A DNA stretch of 64,000 nucleotides, from positions 1 to 64,000 of the forward strand of contig DASQIK010000044.1 in assembly GCA_035631615.1 (NCBI GenBank), read 5' to 3'. Source of the DNA: UBA5189 sp035631615. Its GTDB lineage: Bacteria; Chloroflexota; Limnocylindria; Limnocylindrales; CSP1-4. A model generated the notes under the pieces. That model saw only the letters and a list, made by a program, of their open reading frames with translations, was not told where the DNA came from and ran no database searches. Position 1 is the stretch's first letter. Each line of letters starts with the position of its first letter. Shown here in pieces: positions 54,701 to 63,578 of the stretch. Both the position numbers and the translations under genes were made by a program.

Positions 54701-55996
54701 TCAGACGAGCCGGATGAACAGCTCGTTGGACACGAGGCGACCGCGCAGTGTCAGCACCAGCCGATCCTCGGCAGTCTGCTCGAGCAGGTCCATCCCGACC
54801 CCCCACCGAAGCGCCGCTCCGATCTCGGGATCGTCGAGCGCCTTGGCCGGCAGTCCGAACCGCGTGCGCAGCGCGAGGATCGATGCCTCGGCACCTCTCT
54901 GGAGCGCCGGGGCGAGATCTCGGCCGCCGGGCGGCGGCATGGGGACGTCACCGTCGGCGGGCGTCAGCGCCGCGATGTAAGCGTCGAGGCGGGCCGCGTT
55001 CCATCTTCGGGTCACGCCGTCGAAGGCGTGGGCACCAGGTCCCACAGCTTCCCATGACGCGCCCTGCCAGTAACCGAGGTTGTGCCGGGAGCGGTGGCCC
55101 GGCTGCGCCCAGTTGCTGATCTCGTACCACGCCAAGCCGGCGGTGGCGACGCGGCGATCTGCGAGCTCGTACATCGCGGCCGCTCGATCGTCGTCCTGGT
55201 CGAGCCGGGCGCGATCACGCCAGCGACGGGCGCCAGGCGGCGTGGGCAGGTGATCGCCTGCCGGCCCGGTGATTCCCTCGAGGTCCGGGTCGTCCAGCGT
55301 CAACGCATACAGCGACACGTGGTCCGGCTCCAGGGCGAGCGCAACCTCCAGCGTGCGAGCCCAGCGCTTCAATGTCGCACCCGGCAGGTCGTACAGGAGG
55401 TCGAGGCTGATCGACGCGATCCCCGCGGCCCGGGCCTCGGCGACCGTCGTCGCCACGTCCTCCGGTGTGTGCCGCCGACCGAGCCGCCGCAGCTCCCCGA
55501 CGTCCATCGACTGCGCGCCGATTGAGAGCCGCGTCACGCCCGCGTCGCGCATCGCCCGGGCATCTCCGCGCTCGTCCGGGCCCGGGTTCACCTCGAGCGT
55601 GACCTCTGCGTCCGGTGCGAGCCCGTACCGCCGTCGAACGAGCTCGACCAGATGTGCGATGCGCGGACCCGGCACCAGGCTCGGCGTGCCGCCCCCGAGG
55701 TACAGCGTGTCCAGCGGCCGGCGGTCGCCGTGGCCCGGCCGGCCCCGGCGGTCATCCAGCGCGTCGGCGCGCAGCTCCAGCTCGACCTCGAGCGCTTCCA
55801 GGAATTGGCCGATCCGGTTCACCGGCCCGCGTGCCTCGCGTCCAGCGACCACGACGAAGTCGCAGTACGGGCAGTGCGAGACGCAGAAGGGAACGTGGAC
55901 GTACAGGCCCGATGGAGGCGCGGGGAGCGTCGGGATCGCCGGAGCCGCGGCCTCCCCGTTCGCCGGCAGCGTCGCCGGCGCCGTCGCTGCGTTCAC
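54701..55996 (-). CDS. hemW: Haem chaperone HemW (radical SAM)
   Basis: 431 aa. Radical-SAM cluster motif CVSHCPYC (Cys38, 42, 45), GGGTPSLVP, RLSIGAQSMD and SISLDLLYDLPG. The N-terminal 30 residues are extra. HemW proteins (formerly HemN-like) hand haem to respiratory enzymes; they lack CPO activity. GTG 55996 overlaps the CPBP stop (GTGA). lepA-hemW-hrcA order is conserved. Confidence 0.92.
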   Translation of the reverse strand: MNAATAPATLPANGEAAAPAIPTLPAPPSGLYVHVPFCVSHCPYCDFVVVAGREARGPVNRIGQFLEALEVELELRADALDDRRGRPGHGDRRPLDTLYLGGGTPSLVPGPRIAHLVELVRRRYGLAPDAEVTLEVNPGPDERGDARAMRDAGVTRLSIGAQSMDVGELRRLGRRHTPEDVATTVAEARAAGIASISLDLLYDLPGATLKRWARTLEVALALEPDHVSLYALTLDDPDLEGITGPAGDHLPTPPGARRWRDRARLDQDDDRAAAMYELADRRVATAGLAWYEISNWAQPGHRSRHNLGYWQGASWEAVGPGAHAFDGVTRRWNAARLDAYIAALTPADGDVPMPPPGGRDLAPALQRGAEASILALRTRFGLPAKALDDPEIGAALRWGVGMDLLEQTAEDRLVLTLRGRLVSNELFIRLV

Positions 55997-56754
55997 CGAT
56001 CCCGCGCGGCGCTCCGATCGACCGCGCTCCAGCCATCGGGCGTACGGCGCCGCCGCTCGACGTCCTCGACGTCGGTGCCGCGGGCGGGCGGCTGGCCGGC
56101 GTGGCCCGTCGTCAGGAAGACCGCGACGCGCGTGATCGCGTGGCCGAGGAAGGCCGCACCTATGCCGCCGGTGGTGATGGTCGCCCAACCGCCGATCAGG
56201 GCGATGGCCCCGGCGAGCAGCAGCATGTAGCGATCCCGGCCCGGCGCGCCGAGCCGCGTCGCGAGGACGTACACGACCGCCTGCCCGACGATCGCGATCG
56301 TCATTCCCCAGGGCGATCCCTCCGTGGCAAGCAGGAGATAGCCGAGGAGCGCGCCACGGAACACCGCCTCGTCGATGAAGGCCGTGAGGATCTCGTTGGC
56401 GAGCGCGCCGGGATAGGCCGCGACGTCCGGGAAGCGAAGGCGGTGGTAGTGGTACCAAGCGACCGCGATCGCCTGGGCGATGCCCACGCCACCGAGTGCC
56501 AGCGCCAGCAGCACGCCCCACCGGTCGCCGATCTGGAGGAACAGGCTCTGCTCGGCGCTCGGGTGGGCGAACAGCAGCGCGAGCACACCGCCGACACCGA
56601 GGAAATACCAGGCGAGCCGGCGCAGGATCGACGGGCGCCGCCCACGCACCGGCTCGTCGTACTCGGCGGCGCCGAAGCGTGCTGCCTCGAGCCGCAGCAT
56701 CACGAGCAGGAGCGTCAGCCCTAGCCCGATCAGGACGCGCAGGTCGTCGACCAT
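55993..56754 (-). CDS. CPBP-type intramembrane protease-like protein
   Basis: 253 aa, about seven helices. IDEAVFRGALLGYLL fits the ExxxR motif (here Asp in place of the first Glu), and FLGHAITRVAVF provides the second-motif His. A weaker than usual match, so a CAAX-protease-like membrane protein is likely but activity uncertain. The C-terminal 40 residues are charged. It lies between lepA and hemW, which are usually adjacent. Confidence 0.7.
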   Translation of the reverse strand: MVDDLRVLIGLGLTLLLVMLRLEAARFGAAEYDEPVRGRRPSILRRLAWYFLGVGGVLALLFAHPSAEQSLFLQIGDRWGVLLALALGGVGIAQAIAVAWYHYHRLRFPDVAAYPGALANEILTAFIDEAVFRGALLGYLLLATEGSPWGMTIAIVGQAVVYVLATRLGAPGRDRYMLLLAGAIALIGGWATITTGGIGAAFLGHAITRVAVFLTTGHAGQPPARGTDVEDVERRRRTPDGWSAVDRSAARDR

Positions 56755-56761
56755 CGTCGCC

Positions 56762-58573
56762 CTACGACGCGTCGGTGCGGAGCATGGCGAGGAACGCCTC
56801 CTGCGGGATCTCGACCGAGCCGACCCGCTTCATGCGGCGCTTCCCTTCCTTCTGCTTCTCGAGCAGCTTGCGCTTCCGGGTGATGTCGCCACCGTAACAC
56901 TTGGCCAGGACGTTCTTGCTCATCGCGCGGACCGTTTCGCGTGCGATGACGTTCGAGCCGATCGCCGCCTGGATCGGGACCTCGAACAGCTGGCGCGGGA
57001 TCAGCTGCCGGAGCCGGCTCACGAGCGTCCTACCCAGTGAAGCCGCGTTGTCCCGGTGGATGATCATCGACAGTGCGTCAACCGGCTCGCCGGCGACAAG
57101 GACATCCAGCTTGACCAGGTTCGCCGCCCGATAGCCGATCTCCTCGTAGTCCATGGACGCATAGCCCGCGGTTCGGGTCTTGAGCTGGTCGTAGTAGTCG
57201 ACGATCAGCTCGGCGAGTGGCAGCTGGAACAGCATGAGGACGCGGGTCGGGTCGAGGTACTCCAGGCCGACGAAGCTCCCGCGCCGGTTCGTCGAGAGCT
57301 CCATCAGCGCGCCGATGTACGTCGCGGGCGTGACCACGGACAGCTGGACCCACGGCTCGCGAATCTCCTCGATCTCCCCGATCGGCGGCAGCTTCGACGG
57401 ATTGTCGACGCGGACTGGGGCGCGCCCGTTGATCGGCAGCACCTCGTACTCCACCGAGGGCGCGGAGGCGATGAGGTTCAGCCCGAACTCGCGCTCGAGC
57501 CGCTCCTGGACGATCTCCATGTGGAGCAGGCCCAGGAAGCCGCACCGGAACCCGAAGCCGAGCGCGACGGAGCTCTCCGGTTCGTACGTGAACGACGCGT
57601 CGTTGAGATGGAGCTTCTCGATCGCGTCGCGCAGGAGCGGGTAGTCCTCGCCGCTGACGGGGTAGATGCCGGCGAAGACCAGGCTCTTCGCTTCCTGGTA
57701 GCCGGGCAGCGGCTCCGGCGCCGGGGCCGAGGCGAGCGTGATCGTGTCGCCGACCTGGGCCTCGCGGACGTTCTTGAGGCCGGTCGCCGCGTAGCCGACG
57801 TCGCCGGCACGCATCGTCTCGACGGGCACGAGCGCCGGACGGAAGAAGCCGAGCTCGAGCAGGTCGGCCTCGGCGCCCGAGGCGATCAGCCGGACGCGAT
57901 CGTGCTCGTGGACGGTGCCCTGGGCGAGGCGCAGATAGACGATGACGCCCTTGTACGGGTCGTAGTGCGAATCGAAGACGAGCGCCTGGAGCGGATTCGA
58001 CGGGTCACCCTTCGGCGGCGGAATCCGTTCGACGATCGCCTCGAGCAGCTCGGCGACGCCGGTCCCGTCCTTCGCCGAGACCAGCAGGACCTCCTCGCGC
58101 GGGATCGCCAGTGCGTTCTCGAGCTCGTCCATGACAACCTCGGGCTGCGCCGAGGGCAGGTCGATCTTGTTCAGCACCGGGATGATCGTGAGCCCCTCGC
58201 GCAGCGCGAGGTGCACGTTCGCGAGCGTCTGCGCCTCGATGCCCTGCGCCGCGTCGACGACGAGGATCGCGCCCTCGCACGCCTGGAGGCTGTGGCTGAC
58301 CTCGTAGCTGAAGTCGACGTGCCCGGGCGTATCGATCAGGTTGAGGCCGTAGACGAGGCCGTCCTTCGCCGTGTGCTCGAGGCGGACAGCGCGCGCCTTG
58401 ATCGTGATCCCCTTCTCGCGCTCGAGGTCCATAGAGTCGAGCACCTGGCTCGTCATCTGGCGCGGATCGATGGCGTGCGTCAGCTCGAGCAATCGATCGG
58501 CCAGCGTCGACTTGCCGTGGTCGATGTGGGCGATGATCGAGAAGTTGCGCAGGCGACGCTGCGGGATGGTCAC
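56762..58573 (-). CDS. lepA: Elongation factor 4
   Basis: 603 aa, the standard length. GTPase AHIDHGKSTLADRLL, DTPGHVDFSYEVSHSLQA and NKIDLPSA; domain II and V like EF-G; C-terminal FFAKCYGGDITRKRKLLEKQ-type ending is present as NVLAKCYGGDITRKRKLL. Back-translocates stalled ribosomes. ATG 58573. Same strand as hemW below. Confidence 0.98.
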   Translation of the reverse strand: MTIPQRRLRNFSIIAHIDHGKSTLADRLLELTHAIDPRQMTSQVLDSMDLEREKGITIKARAVRLEHTAKDGLVYGLNLIDTPGHVDFSYEVSHSLQACEGAILVVDAAQGIEAQTLANVHLALREGLTIIPVLNKIDLPSAQPEVVMDELENALAIPREEVLLVSAKDGTGVAELLEAIVERIPPPKGDPSNPLQALVFDSHYDPYKGVIVYLRLAQGTVHEHDRVRLIASGAEADLLELGFFRPALVPVETMRAGDVGYAATGLKNVREAQVGDTITLASAPAPEPLPGYQEAKSLVFAGIYPVSGEDYPLLRDAIEKLHLNDASFTYEPESSVALGFGFRCGFLGLLHMEIVQERLEREFGLNLIASAPSVEYEVLPINGRAPVRVDNPSKLPPIGEIEEIREPWVQLSVVTPATYIGALMELSTNRRGSFVGLEYLDPTRVLMLFQLPLAELIVDYYDQLKTRTAGYASMDYEEIGYRAANLVKLDVLVAGEPVDALSMIIHRDNAASLGRTLVSRLRQLIPRQLFEVPIQAAIGSNVIARETVRAMSKNVLAKCYGGDITRKRKLLEKQKEGKRRMKRVGSVEIPQEAFLAMLRTDAS

Positions 58574-58621
58574 GAGGCGGCAGTCTAGTCGGGCCGGATC
58601 GGGCGGCCCGGTTCGACCCGG

Positions 58622-59497
58622 CTATGGCCGGACGGCGGAGAGCGCGGTGACGCCGATCGCGACGACCGCCACGCCGGCAACCTGCACGCGCTGGAGCCGC
58701 TCGCCGAAGAGCAGGAATCCGCCGACCGCGGCGATCGCCGCGAACTGCGACGAGAGCACCGCCGCGACGGCGATGTCCGAGCTCGCGGCCACGACGTAGA
58801 TCGCGCTGCCGACCGCCTCGAGGATGCCGGCCAGCACGACCAGCGGCAGCGCCGGCCGCGTGAGCCGGAACCGCCGGGTGACGATGAGCGGGAGCGCGAT
58901 GAGCACGATCCCGACGGTGCGCGATGCCACGATCACCCACGCGGGCGGCATTCCGCCCGCGCCGAGGCGGCCGGACAGCACGAGGCCGATCGAGAACGTC
59001 GCTGCGGCGGCGATCGCGAGCAAGATGGCCCGCTGCGGGTGTGCGAGATCGCGGGCCGTGCGCGTCGGATCGACAGCCCGGTCCTCGCGCGGCCGCTCCA
59101 CCGACGCGAGCACCACACCGGCCGCGATCGCGGCCAGGATCAGGGCCGTCGACAGCGCGAGCGGCTCGCCGAGCACGATCGACAGGGCTGCCGCGAGCGC
59201 GCCCTCGGTCGCGACGATCGGCGCGACGATCGAGACCCGCCCGACCTGCAGGGCGTAGTAGGCGAGGAGCAGCCCGAAGTTCTGGCACAGGCCCAAGGCG
59301 ATGAGTCCGGCCACCTCCGGCAGCCCGAGGTCAACCGGCCGCGCGAGCGCTGCCGGCACGATCGCCGCGACGAGGCCGACCACCATCACCCAGCCGAGCA
59401 CGGACATCGGCCCGATCATCCGGCTGGTGCGCGAGGAGGCGAGCGTTGCGATGGCCCACGACAATGCCGCGCCGAGCCCACCGAGGATTGCGACCAT
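58622..59497 (-). CDS. EamA-family transporter
   Basis: 291 aa in two repeats of five helices (EamA), each starting with a Gly/Ala-rich helix; the second ends RLQRVQVAGVAVVAIGV. Drug/metabolite transporter superfamily; cargo unknown. ATG 59497 is preceded by CACGCT and 6 bases, like the leaderless group. Divergent from rpsT. Confidence 0.88.
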   Translation of the reverse strand: MVAILGGLGAALSWAIATLASSRTSRMIGPMSVLGWVMVVGLVAAIVPAALARPVDLGLPEVAGLIALGLCQNFGLLLAYYALQVGRVSIVAPIVATEGALAAALSIVLGEPLALSTALILAAIAAGVVLASVERPREDRAVDPTRTARDLAHPQRAILLAIAAAATFSIGLVLSGRLGAGGMPPAWVIVASRTVGIVLIALPLIVTRRFRLTRPALPLVVLAGILEAVGSAIYVVAASSDIAVAAVLSSQFAAIAAVGGFLLFGERLQRVQVAGVAVVAIGVTALSAVRP

Positions 59498-59604
59498 GCC
59501 CCGAGCGTGTCACATCGCCCGGCTCTGGTACCATCCGCCTCCGCGCCCGGCGCCCGACTCGCGCCCGACGACCTGCCCTTCAGTCGAACCAGAGGTTCCA
59601 ACAC

Positions 59605-60261
59605 TTGGCCAGAACGCCCCGCAAGTGGACGGGCGCCCGATCGCCGGGCGGTCTCAAGCGCGTCCGGAGCTCCGAGCGCCGGCACGAGGTCCTCGGACCG
59701 CGGCGCGCCACGGCGAAGACCCTCGTCCGAGCGGCCATCGATGTCGCCGGCAACCCGGGCGACCAGGATCCGCAGGCGAGCCTTGCGGAGGCGATGAGCG
59801 CGCTCGACCGCGCCGCCAAGACCGGGGCGATCCATCGGAATGCCGCCGCGCGCCGCAAGTCTCGGCTGGCCCTGAAGGTCAACGACCTGCTCGCCGGCAC
59901 GAATGTCGTCGTCAAGGGCAAGACCAAGAGCATCGGCAAGGCGCAGGCGCAGAAGGCCGCGAAGGCGCGCATCGCTGCCGGCAAGGCCGGTAAGGCCAAG
60001 GGCGCCCAGACAGCCGCGGGCAAGGCACGCGCCGCGCTGAGCAAGACCACCCGCGCCGAGGCCGCGGCAGAGACCGCCGCGCCGAAGGCCGCGTCGAAGG
60101 CCGCGCCGGCCAAGGCCGCCGCGAAGCCGGCAGCGAAGGCCGCCGCGAAGCCGGCAGCGAAGGCCGCCAAGAAGGCGGCGCCAGCCGCCAAGCCGAAGGC
60201 ACCGGCAAGGACCGCGGCCAAGCCGGCCGCGAAACCAGCGGCGAAGAAGACCGCGAAGTAA
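59605..60261 (+). CDS. rpsT: 30S ribosomal protein bS20 with histone-H1-like C-terminal tail
   Basis: 218 aa, versus about 88 for ordinary bS20. Residues 1-95 match the family: LKRVRSSERRHEVLGPRRA, ASLAEAMSALDRAAKTGAIH and NAAARRKSRLALKVN. From about 95 it continues as a Lys/Ala/Pro tail with repeated KPAAKAA units (KAAAKPAAKAAAKPAAKAA and similar), like histone H1 or the HupB tail. TTG 59605 follows AGAGG at 9 bases. The tail stays in frame to a terminator, so it is a true extension. TACCAT at 59528 may be its -10. Confidence 0.9.
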   Translation: MARTPRKWTGARSPGGLKRVRSSERRHEVLGPRRATAKTLVRAAIDVAGNPGDQDPQASLAEAMSALDRAAKTGAIHRNAAARRKSRLALKVNDLLAGTNVVVKGKTKSIGKAQAQKAAKARIAAGKAGKAKGAQTAAGKARAALSKTTRAEAAAETAAPKAASKAAPAKAAAKPAAKAAAKPAAKAAKKAAPAAKPKAPARTAAKPAAKPAAKKTAK

Positions 60262-60298
60262 CCGCTCGGTGGGCCGTCGAGGCCCGAGTCAGATCGAA

Positions 60299-60335
60299 CG
60301 CCGGCGGAGCGTGGCTCCAGCCGGCATTCCTTTTC
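60299..60335 (+). terminator. Terminator of rpsT
   Basis: GCCGGC-GGAGC-gtg-GCTCC-a-GCCGGC followed by ATTCCTTTT, a stem of about 11 pairs with a T-rich end, 38 bases past the stop. Confidence 0.85.
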
Positions 60336-60348
60336 GGCCGGTGCGCGG

Positions 60349-60939
60349 CTATGCGGGAGCGGCCGCACCGCGTGGCGCGAGCCGGTCGCGGCGCGGCCCG
60401 GCAAACCCGAACAGGAACCCGCCGAGGAGGGCCGCGCCCGTCGTCGCCCCGACGAGGAGGCGCGCCGCCGAGAGCTGCTCGTTCCAGTACACGGTCGAGA
60501 ACGTGGCGGCATCCGTGACCCCGGCATTGGCGATGTCCTGCGGCTGTGCCTTCACGTACCGGTGGTACACACAGTCCGCGCCGGTCACGCACGTCTCCCC
60601 GATCGCCACACCGCCGGCGTCGGTTCGATTGAAGTCCGGATAGCCGCTGTCTCCGAAGAAGAACAGCGCCTTGGTCCCGAGGAGCAGGATCGCGAGCGTC
60701 AGGCCCGTGACCACGCCTGCGAGGAGGGCGTTCGGGACGATCCGCCGCCACTGGCCGCGAAACCGGGCGGACCGGGCGTTCGCGTAGTAGCCGATGATCA
60801 TCCCGCCAGGCACGGACAGCAGCACGTAGGCCGGCCCGATCGGGATCACGAGCAGGAAGCTGATCGCCATCGTGATCGCCATGCCGATCCCGACGTAGGC
60901 GGCGACGATCGCGCCGCGGTCGACGAAACGACGCATCAC
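60349..60939 (-). CDS. Membrane protein of unknown function
   Basis: 196 aa, about five hydrophobic helices; a central extracytoplasmic loop of about 60 residues contains two cysteines in GETCVTGADCVYHRY, likely a disulfide. No family recognised. GTG 60939 or ATG 60936, 10 bases after eno; it may be co-transcribed with gap-pgk-eno. Confidence 0.72.
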   Translation of the reverse strand: MMRRFVDRGAIVAAYVGIGMAITMAISFLLVIPIGPAYVLLSVPGGMIIGYYANARSARFRGQWRRIVPNALLAGVVTGLTLAILLLGTKALFFFGDSGYPDFNRTDAGGVAIGETCVTGADCVYHRYVKAQPQDIANAGVTDAATFSTVYWNEQLSAARLLVGATTGAALLGGFLFGFAGPRRDRLAPRGAAAPA

Positions 60940-60949
60940 CGTCTGCGCA

Positions 60950-62281
60950 TCACGAGGCGCTCGCGGCTCCCGCGCCGGTGCGGGCGAGGGCGGATCGGCC
61001 CGCGTAGCGCGCCGAGCCGCCGAGCTCCTCCTCGATCCGCAGGAGGCGGTTGTACTTGGCGACGCGCTCCGACCGCGACGGCGCGCCGGACTTGATCTGT
61101 CCGGTCCCGAGCCCGACCACGAGGTCGGCGATCGTCGTGTCCTCGGTCTCGCCGGAGCGGTGGCTCACCATCGAAGCCCAGCCTGCGCTGCGCGCCAGCT
61201 CGATCGCCCGGATCGTCTCGGTGAGGGTGCCGATCTGGTTGAGCTTGATGAGCACCGCGTTCGCTGCGTGCTCGGCGATGCCGCGCCGGATGAAGGTCGG
61301 GTTCGTCACGAAGACATCGTCGCCGACGAGCTGCACACGATCGCCGAAGCGGGCATTCAGGGCGCGCCAGCCAGGCCAGTCGGCCTCGGCGATCCCGTCC
61401 TCGAGCGAGACGATCGGATAGCGATCGAGCCAGCTGCCCCACAGGTCGATGAGCTCGTTCGTGTCGAGCGTCCGCTGCTCCGTCTCGAGCCGGTAGCGGC
61501 CGGGAACCTCGTCGGTGCCCGTGCCCTCCACGAGGATGGAGCTGACCGCCGGATCGAGCGCCAGCGCGACATCCACGCCTGGCCGGTAGCCGGCCTTCTC
61601 GATCGCACGAAGGATGTACTCGACTGCCGCCTCGTTCGACGGCAGGCTCGGCGCGAAGCCGCCCTCGTCGCCCTGGCCGGTCGAGTGGCCCTCGGCGTGG
61701 AGCAGCGAGCGCAGCGCCGCGAAGACCTCCGCACCGGCACGGAGGGCTTCCTTGAAGGTGGCCGCGCCGACGGGCGCGACCATGAACTCCTGGAAGTCGG
61801 TCGAGTCGACCGCGTGCTTGCCGCCGTTGAGGATGTTGAAGAACGGGACCGGCAGCGTCGTCGCGCCGTCGCCCCCCAGATGCCGGTACAGCGGAACACC
61901 CGCGGATGCGGCCGCTGCGTGCGCGCATGCCAGGGAGGCGCCCAGGATCGCATTCGCCCCGAGCCGGCCCTTGTTCGGCGTCCCGTCGAGCGCGATCAGG
62001 GTTTCGTCGATCGCAACCTGGTCGAGCGCGTCGAGCCCACGGAGCGCCCGCGCGATCTCGCCGTTCACGCCGCCGACGGCGCGGGTCACGCCCTTCCCGC
62101 CGAAACGGGCCCTGTCGCCGTCGCGGAGCTCGACGGCCTCGTTGATGCCCGTCGACGCGCCGGACGGGACCGCGGCCCGGCCGAAGGACCCGTCGGACAG
62201 CTCCACGTCGACCTCGACGGTCGGATTGCCGCGGGTGTCGAGAATCTCGCGCCCGTGGACGCGCTGGATCGTCGGGGCCAC
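60950..62281 (-). CDS. eno: Enolase
   Basis: 443 aa. REILDTRGNPTVEVDVEL at the start, GASTGINEAVELRDGD, the metal ligands in ALDPAVSS, SLEDGIAE and VGDDVFVTN, catalytic Lys in LIKLNQIGTLTE, and SHRSGETED. GTG 62281 gives the usual short lead before the first strand; TGA of pgk is 2 bases before it. Last of the gap-pgk-eno glycolytic run. Confidence 0.97.
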   Translation of the reverse strand: MAPTIQRVHGREILDTRGNPTVEVDVELSDGSFGRAAVPSGASTGINEAVELRDGDRARFGGKGVTRAVGGVNGEIARALRGLDALDQVAIDETLIALDGTPNKGRLGANAILGASLACAHAAAASAGVPLYRHLGGDGATTLPVPFFNILNGGKHAVDSTDFQEFMVAPVGAATFKEALRAGAEVFAALRSLLHAEGHSTGQGDEGGFAPSLPSNEAAVEYILRAIEKAGYRPGVDVALALDPAVSSILVEGTGTDEVPGRYRLETEQRTLDTNELIDLWGSWLDRYPIVSLEDGIAEADWPGWRALNARFGDRVQLVGDDVFVTNPTFIRRGIAEHAANAVLIKLNQIGTLTETIRAIELARSAGWASMVSHRSGETEDTTIADLVVGLGTGQIKSGAPSRSERVAKYNRLLRIEEELGGSARYAGRSALARTGAGAASAS

Positions 62282-62283
62282 GG

Positions 62284-63570
62284 TCAGGATGCCGCCGAAG
62301 CGGACTTCTCCGCCTCCCCGGCCTTTGCTGCCTTCGCGGCAGCGGCGGCAGCACGCTTCGATGGCGCGGGCACCGGCGCCGGGCGGTCCTGGAGCACCGC
62401 GACGCCGGGCAGCTCGCGGCCCTCGAGGAACTCGAGGGAGGCGCCGCCGCCGGTCGAGATGTGGGTGAACCGCTCGGCGAGGCCCTGCTGCTGGATGGCG
62501 GCGACCGAGTCCCCACCGCCGACGACGACCGTCGCGCCGCTGTCGGCGCGGGTCGCGAGGAACCGCGCGATGGCGCGCGTGCCGTGCGCGAACGACGGGA
62601 TCTCGAAGACGCCGAGGGGACCGTTCCAGAACACCGTCTGGGCGTCGGTGAGCGCCGCCTCCATGAGGTCGAGCGTCGTCCGCCCGACATCGACGATATG
62701 CCACGAGGCGGGGATCTTCTCGGCGGGGATCGTCTTGTACTCGGTGCCGCGCGTGACCTCCTTCGCGACGACCACGTCGACCGGGAGGATCACCTGCACG
62801 TTCGCCTTCTCCGCGGCGGCGAGCACGCGGCGGGCCTCCTCGACCATGTCGTGCTCGGCGAGGCTCTTGCCGACGGCCCTGCCCTGGGCGAGCAGGAAGG
62901 TATTCGCCATCCCGCCACCGAGGACGAGCACGTCGACCTTGGCCATGAGGTTGTCGAGGACCTTGAGCTTGCCCGACACCTTGGCCCCGCCGACGATCGC
63001 GGCGAAGGGCCTGGCCGGGTGCTCCATGAGGCGCGAGAGCATCGCGAGCTCGCGCTCCATGAGGAACCCCGCGTAGGCGGGCAGCAGCTGCGCGACGCCG
63101 ACGGTGCTCGCGTGGGCGCGATGGGCCGTGCCGAACGCATCGTTCACGTAGAGCTCGGCGTAGTCGGCGAGCTGGCGCGCGAACCCGGGATCATTCTTCT
63201 CCTCGGCCCCGTGGAAGCGCAGGTTCTCGAGGAGCAGGATCTCGCCGTTGCGCAGGCGCTTCACCGCATCGACCGTGCCGATCCCGAGCGCGTCGCCGGT
63301 GACCGGCACGTTGCGGCCGAGGATCTGCGAGAGACGCTCCGCGACCGGCCGGAGCCGGAGGCCGTCCTGGACCTTGCCGTCCGGCCGGCCGAGGTGGCTG
63401 GCGAGGATCACCCGCGCTCCGTGGGTGAGCAGGTAGTGGATCGTCGGGATCGCGGCGCGGATGCGCGAGTCGTCGGTGACCTTGCCGTCCTCGAGCGGGA
63501 CGTTGAAGTCGACCCGGACGAAGACCCGCTTGCCGGTGACGTCCGCGTCGCGGACCGTGAGCTTGTCCAT
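62284..63570 (-). CDS. pgk: Phosphoglycerate kinase
   Basis: 428 aa. VFVRVDFNVPLEDGKVTDD, ILASHLGRPDGKV, hinge and ATP parts AIVGGAKVSGKLKVLDN, FWNGPLGVFE and VVGGGDSVAAIQ. A C-terminal Ala/Lys tail of about 25 residues (KRAAAAAAKAAKAGEAEK) is added, echoing the rpsT tail. ATG 63570, 8 bases after gap. Confidence 0.97.
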   Translation of the reverse strand: MDKLTVRDADVTGKRVFVRVDFNVPLEDGKVTDDSRIRAAIPTIHYLLTHGARVILASHLGRPDGKVQDGLRLRPVAERLSQILGRNVPVTGDALGIGTVDAVKRLRNGEILLLENLRFHGAEEKNDPGFARQLADYAELYVNDAFGTAHRAHASTVGVAQLLPAYAGFLMERELAMLSRLMEHPARPFAAIVGGAKVSGKLKVLDNLMAKVDVLVLGGGMANTFLLAQGRAVGKSLAEHDMVEEARRVLAAAEKANVQVILPVDVVVAKEVTRGTEYKTIPAEKIPASWHIVDVGRTTLDLMEAALTDAQTVFWNGPLGVFEIPSFAHGTRAIARFLATRADSGATVVVGGGDSVAAIQQQGLAERFTHISTGGGASLEFLEGRELPGVAVLQDRPAPVPAPSKRAAAAAAKAAKAGEAEKSASAAS

Positions 63571-63578
63571 CACGGCGC

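Noticed and set aside
60050..60258. Tandem repeat or non-coding array
   Set aside because: The repeats keep the rpsT frame and code for KPAAKAA units, so they are part of the protein.
57056..63076. Long open frames antisense to lepA, eno and pgk
   Set aside because: All are shadows of complete housekeeping genes.
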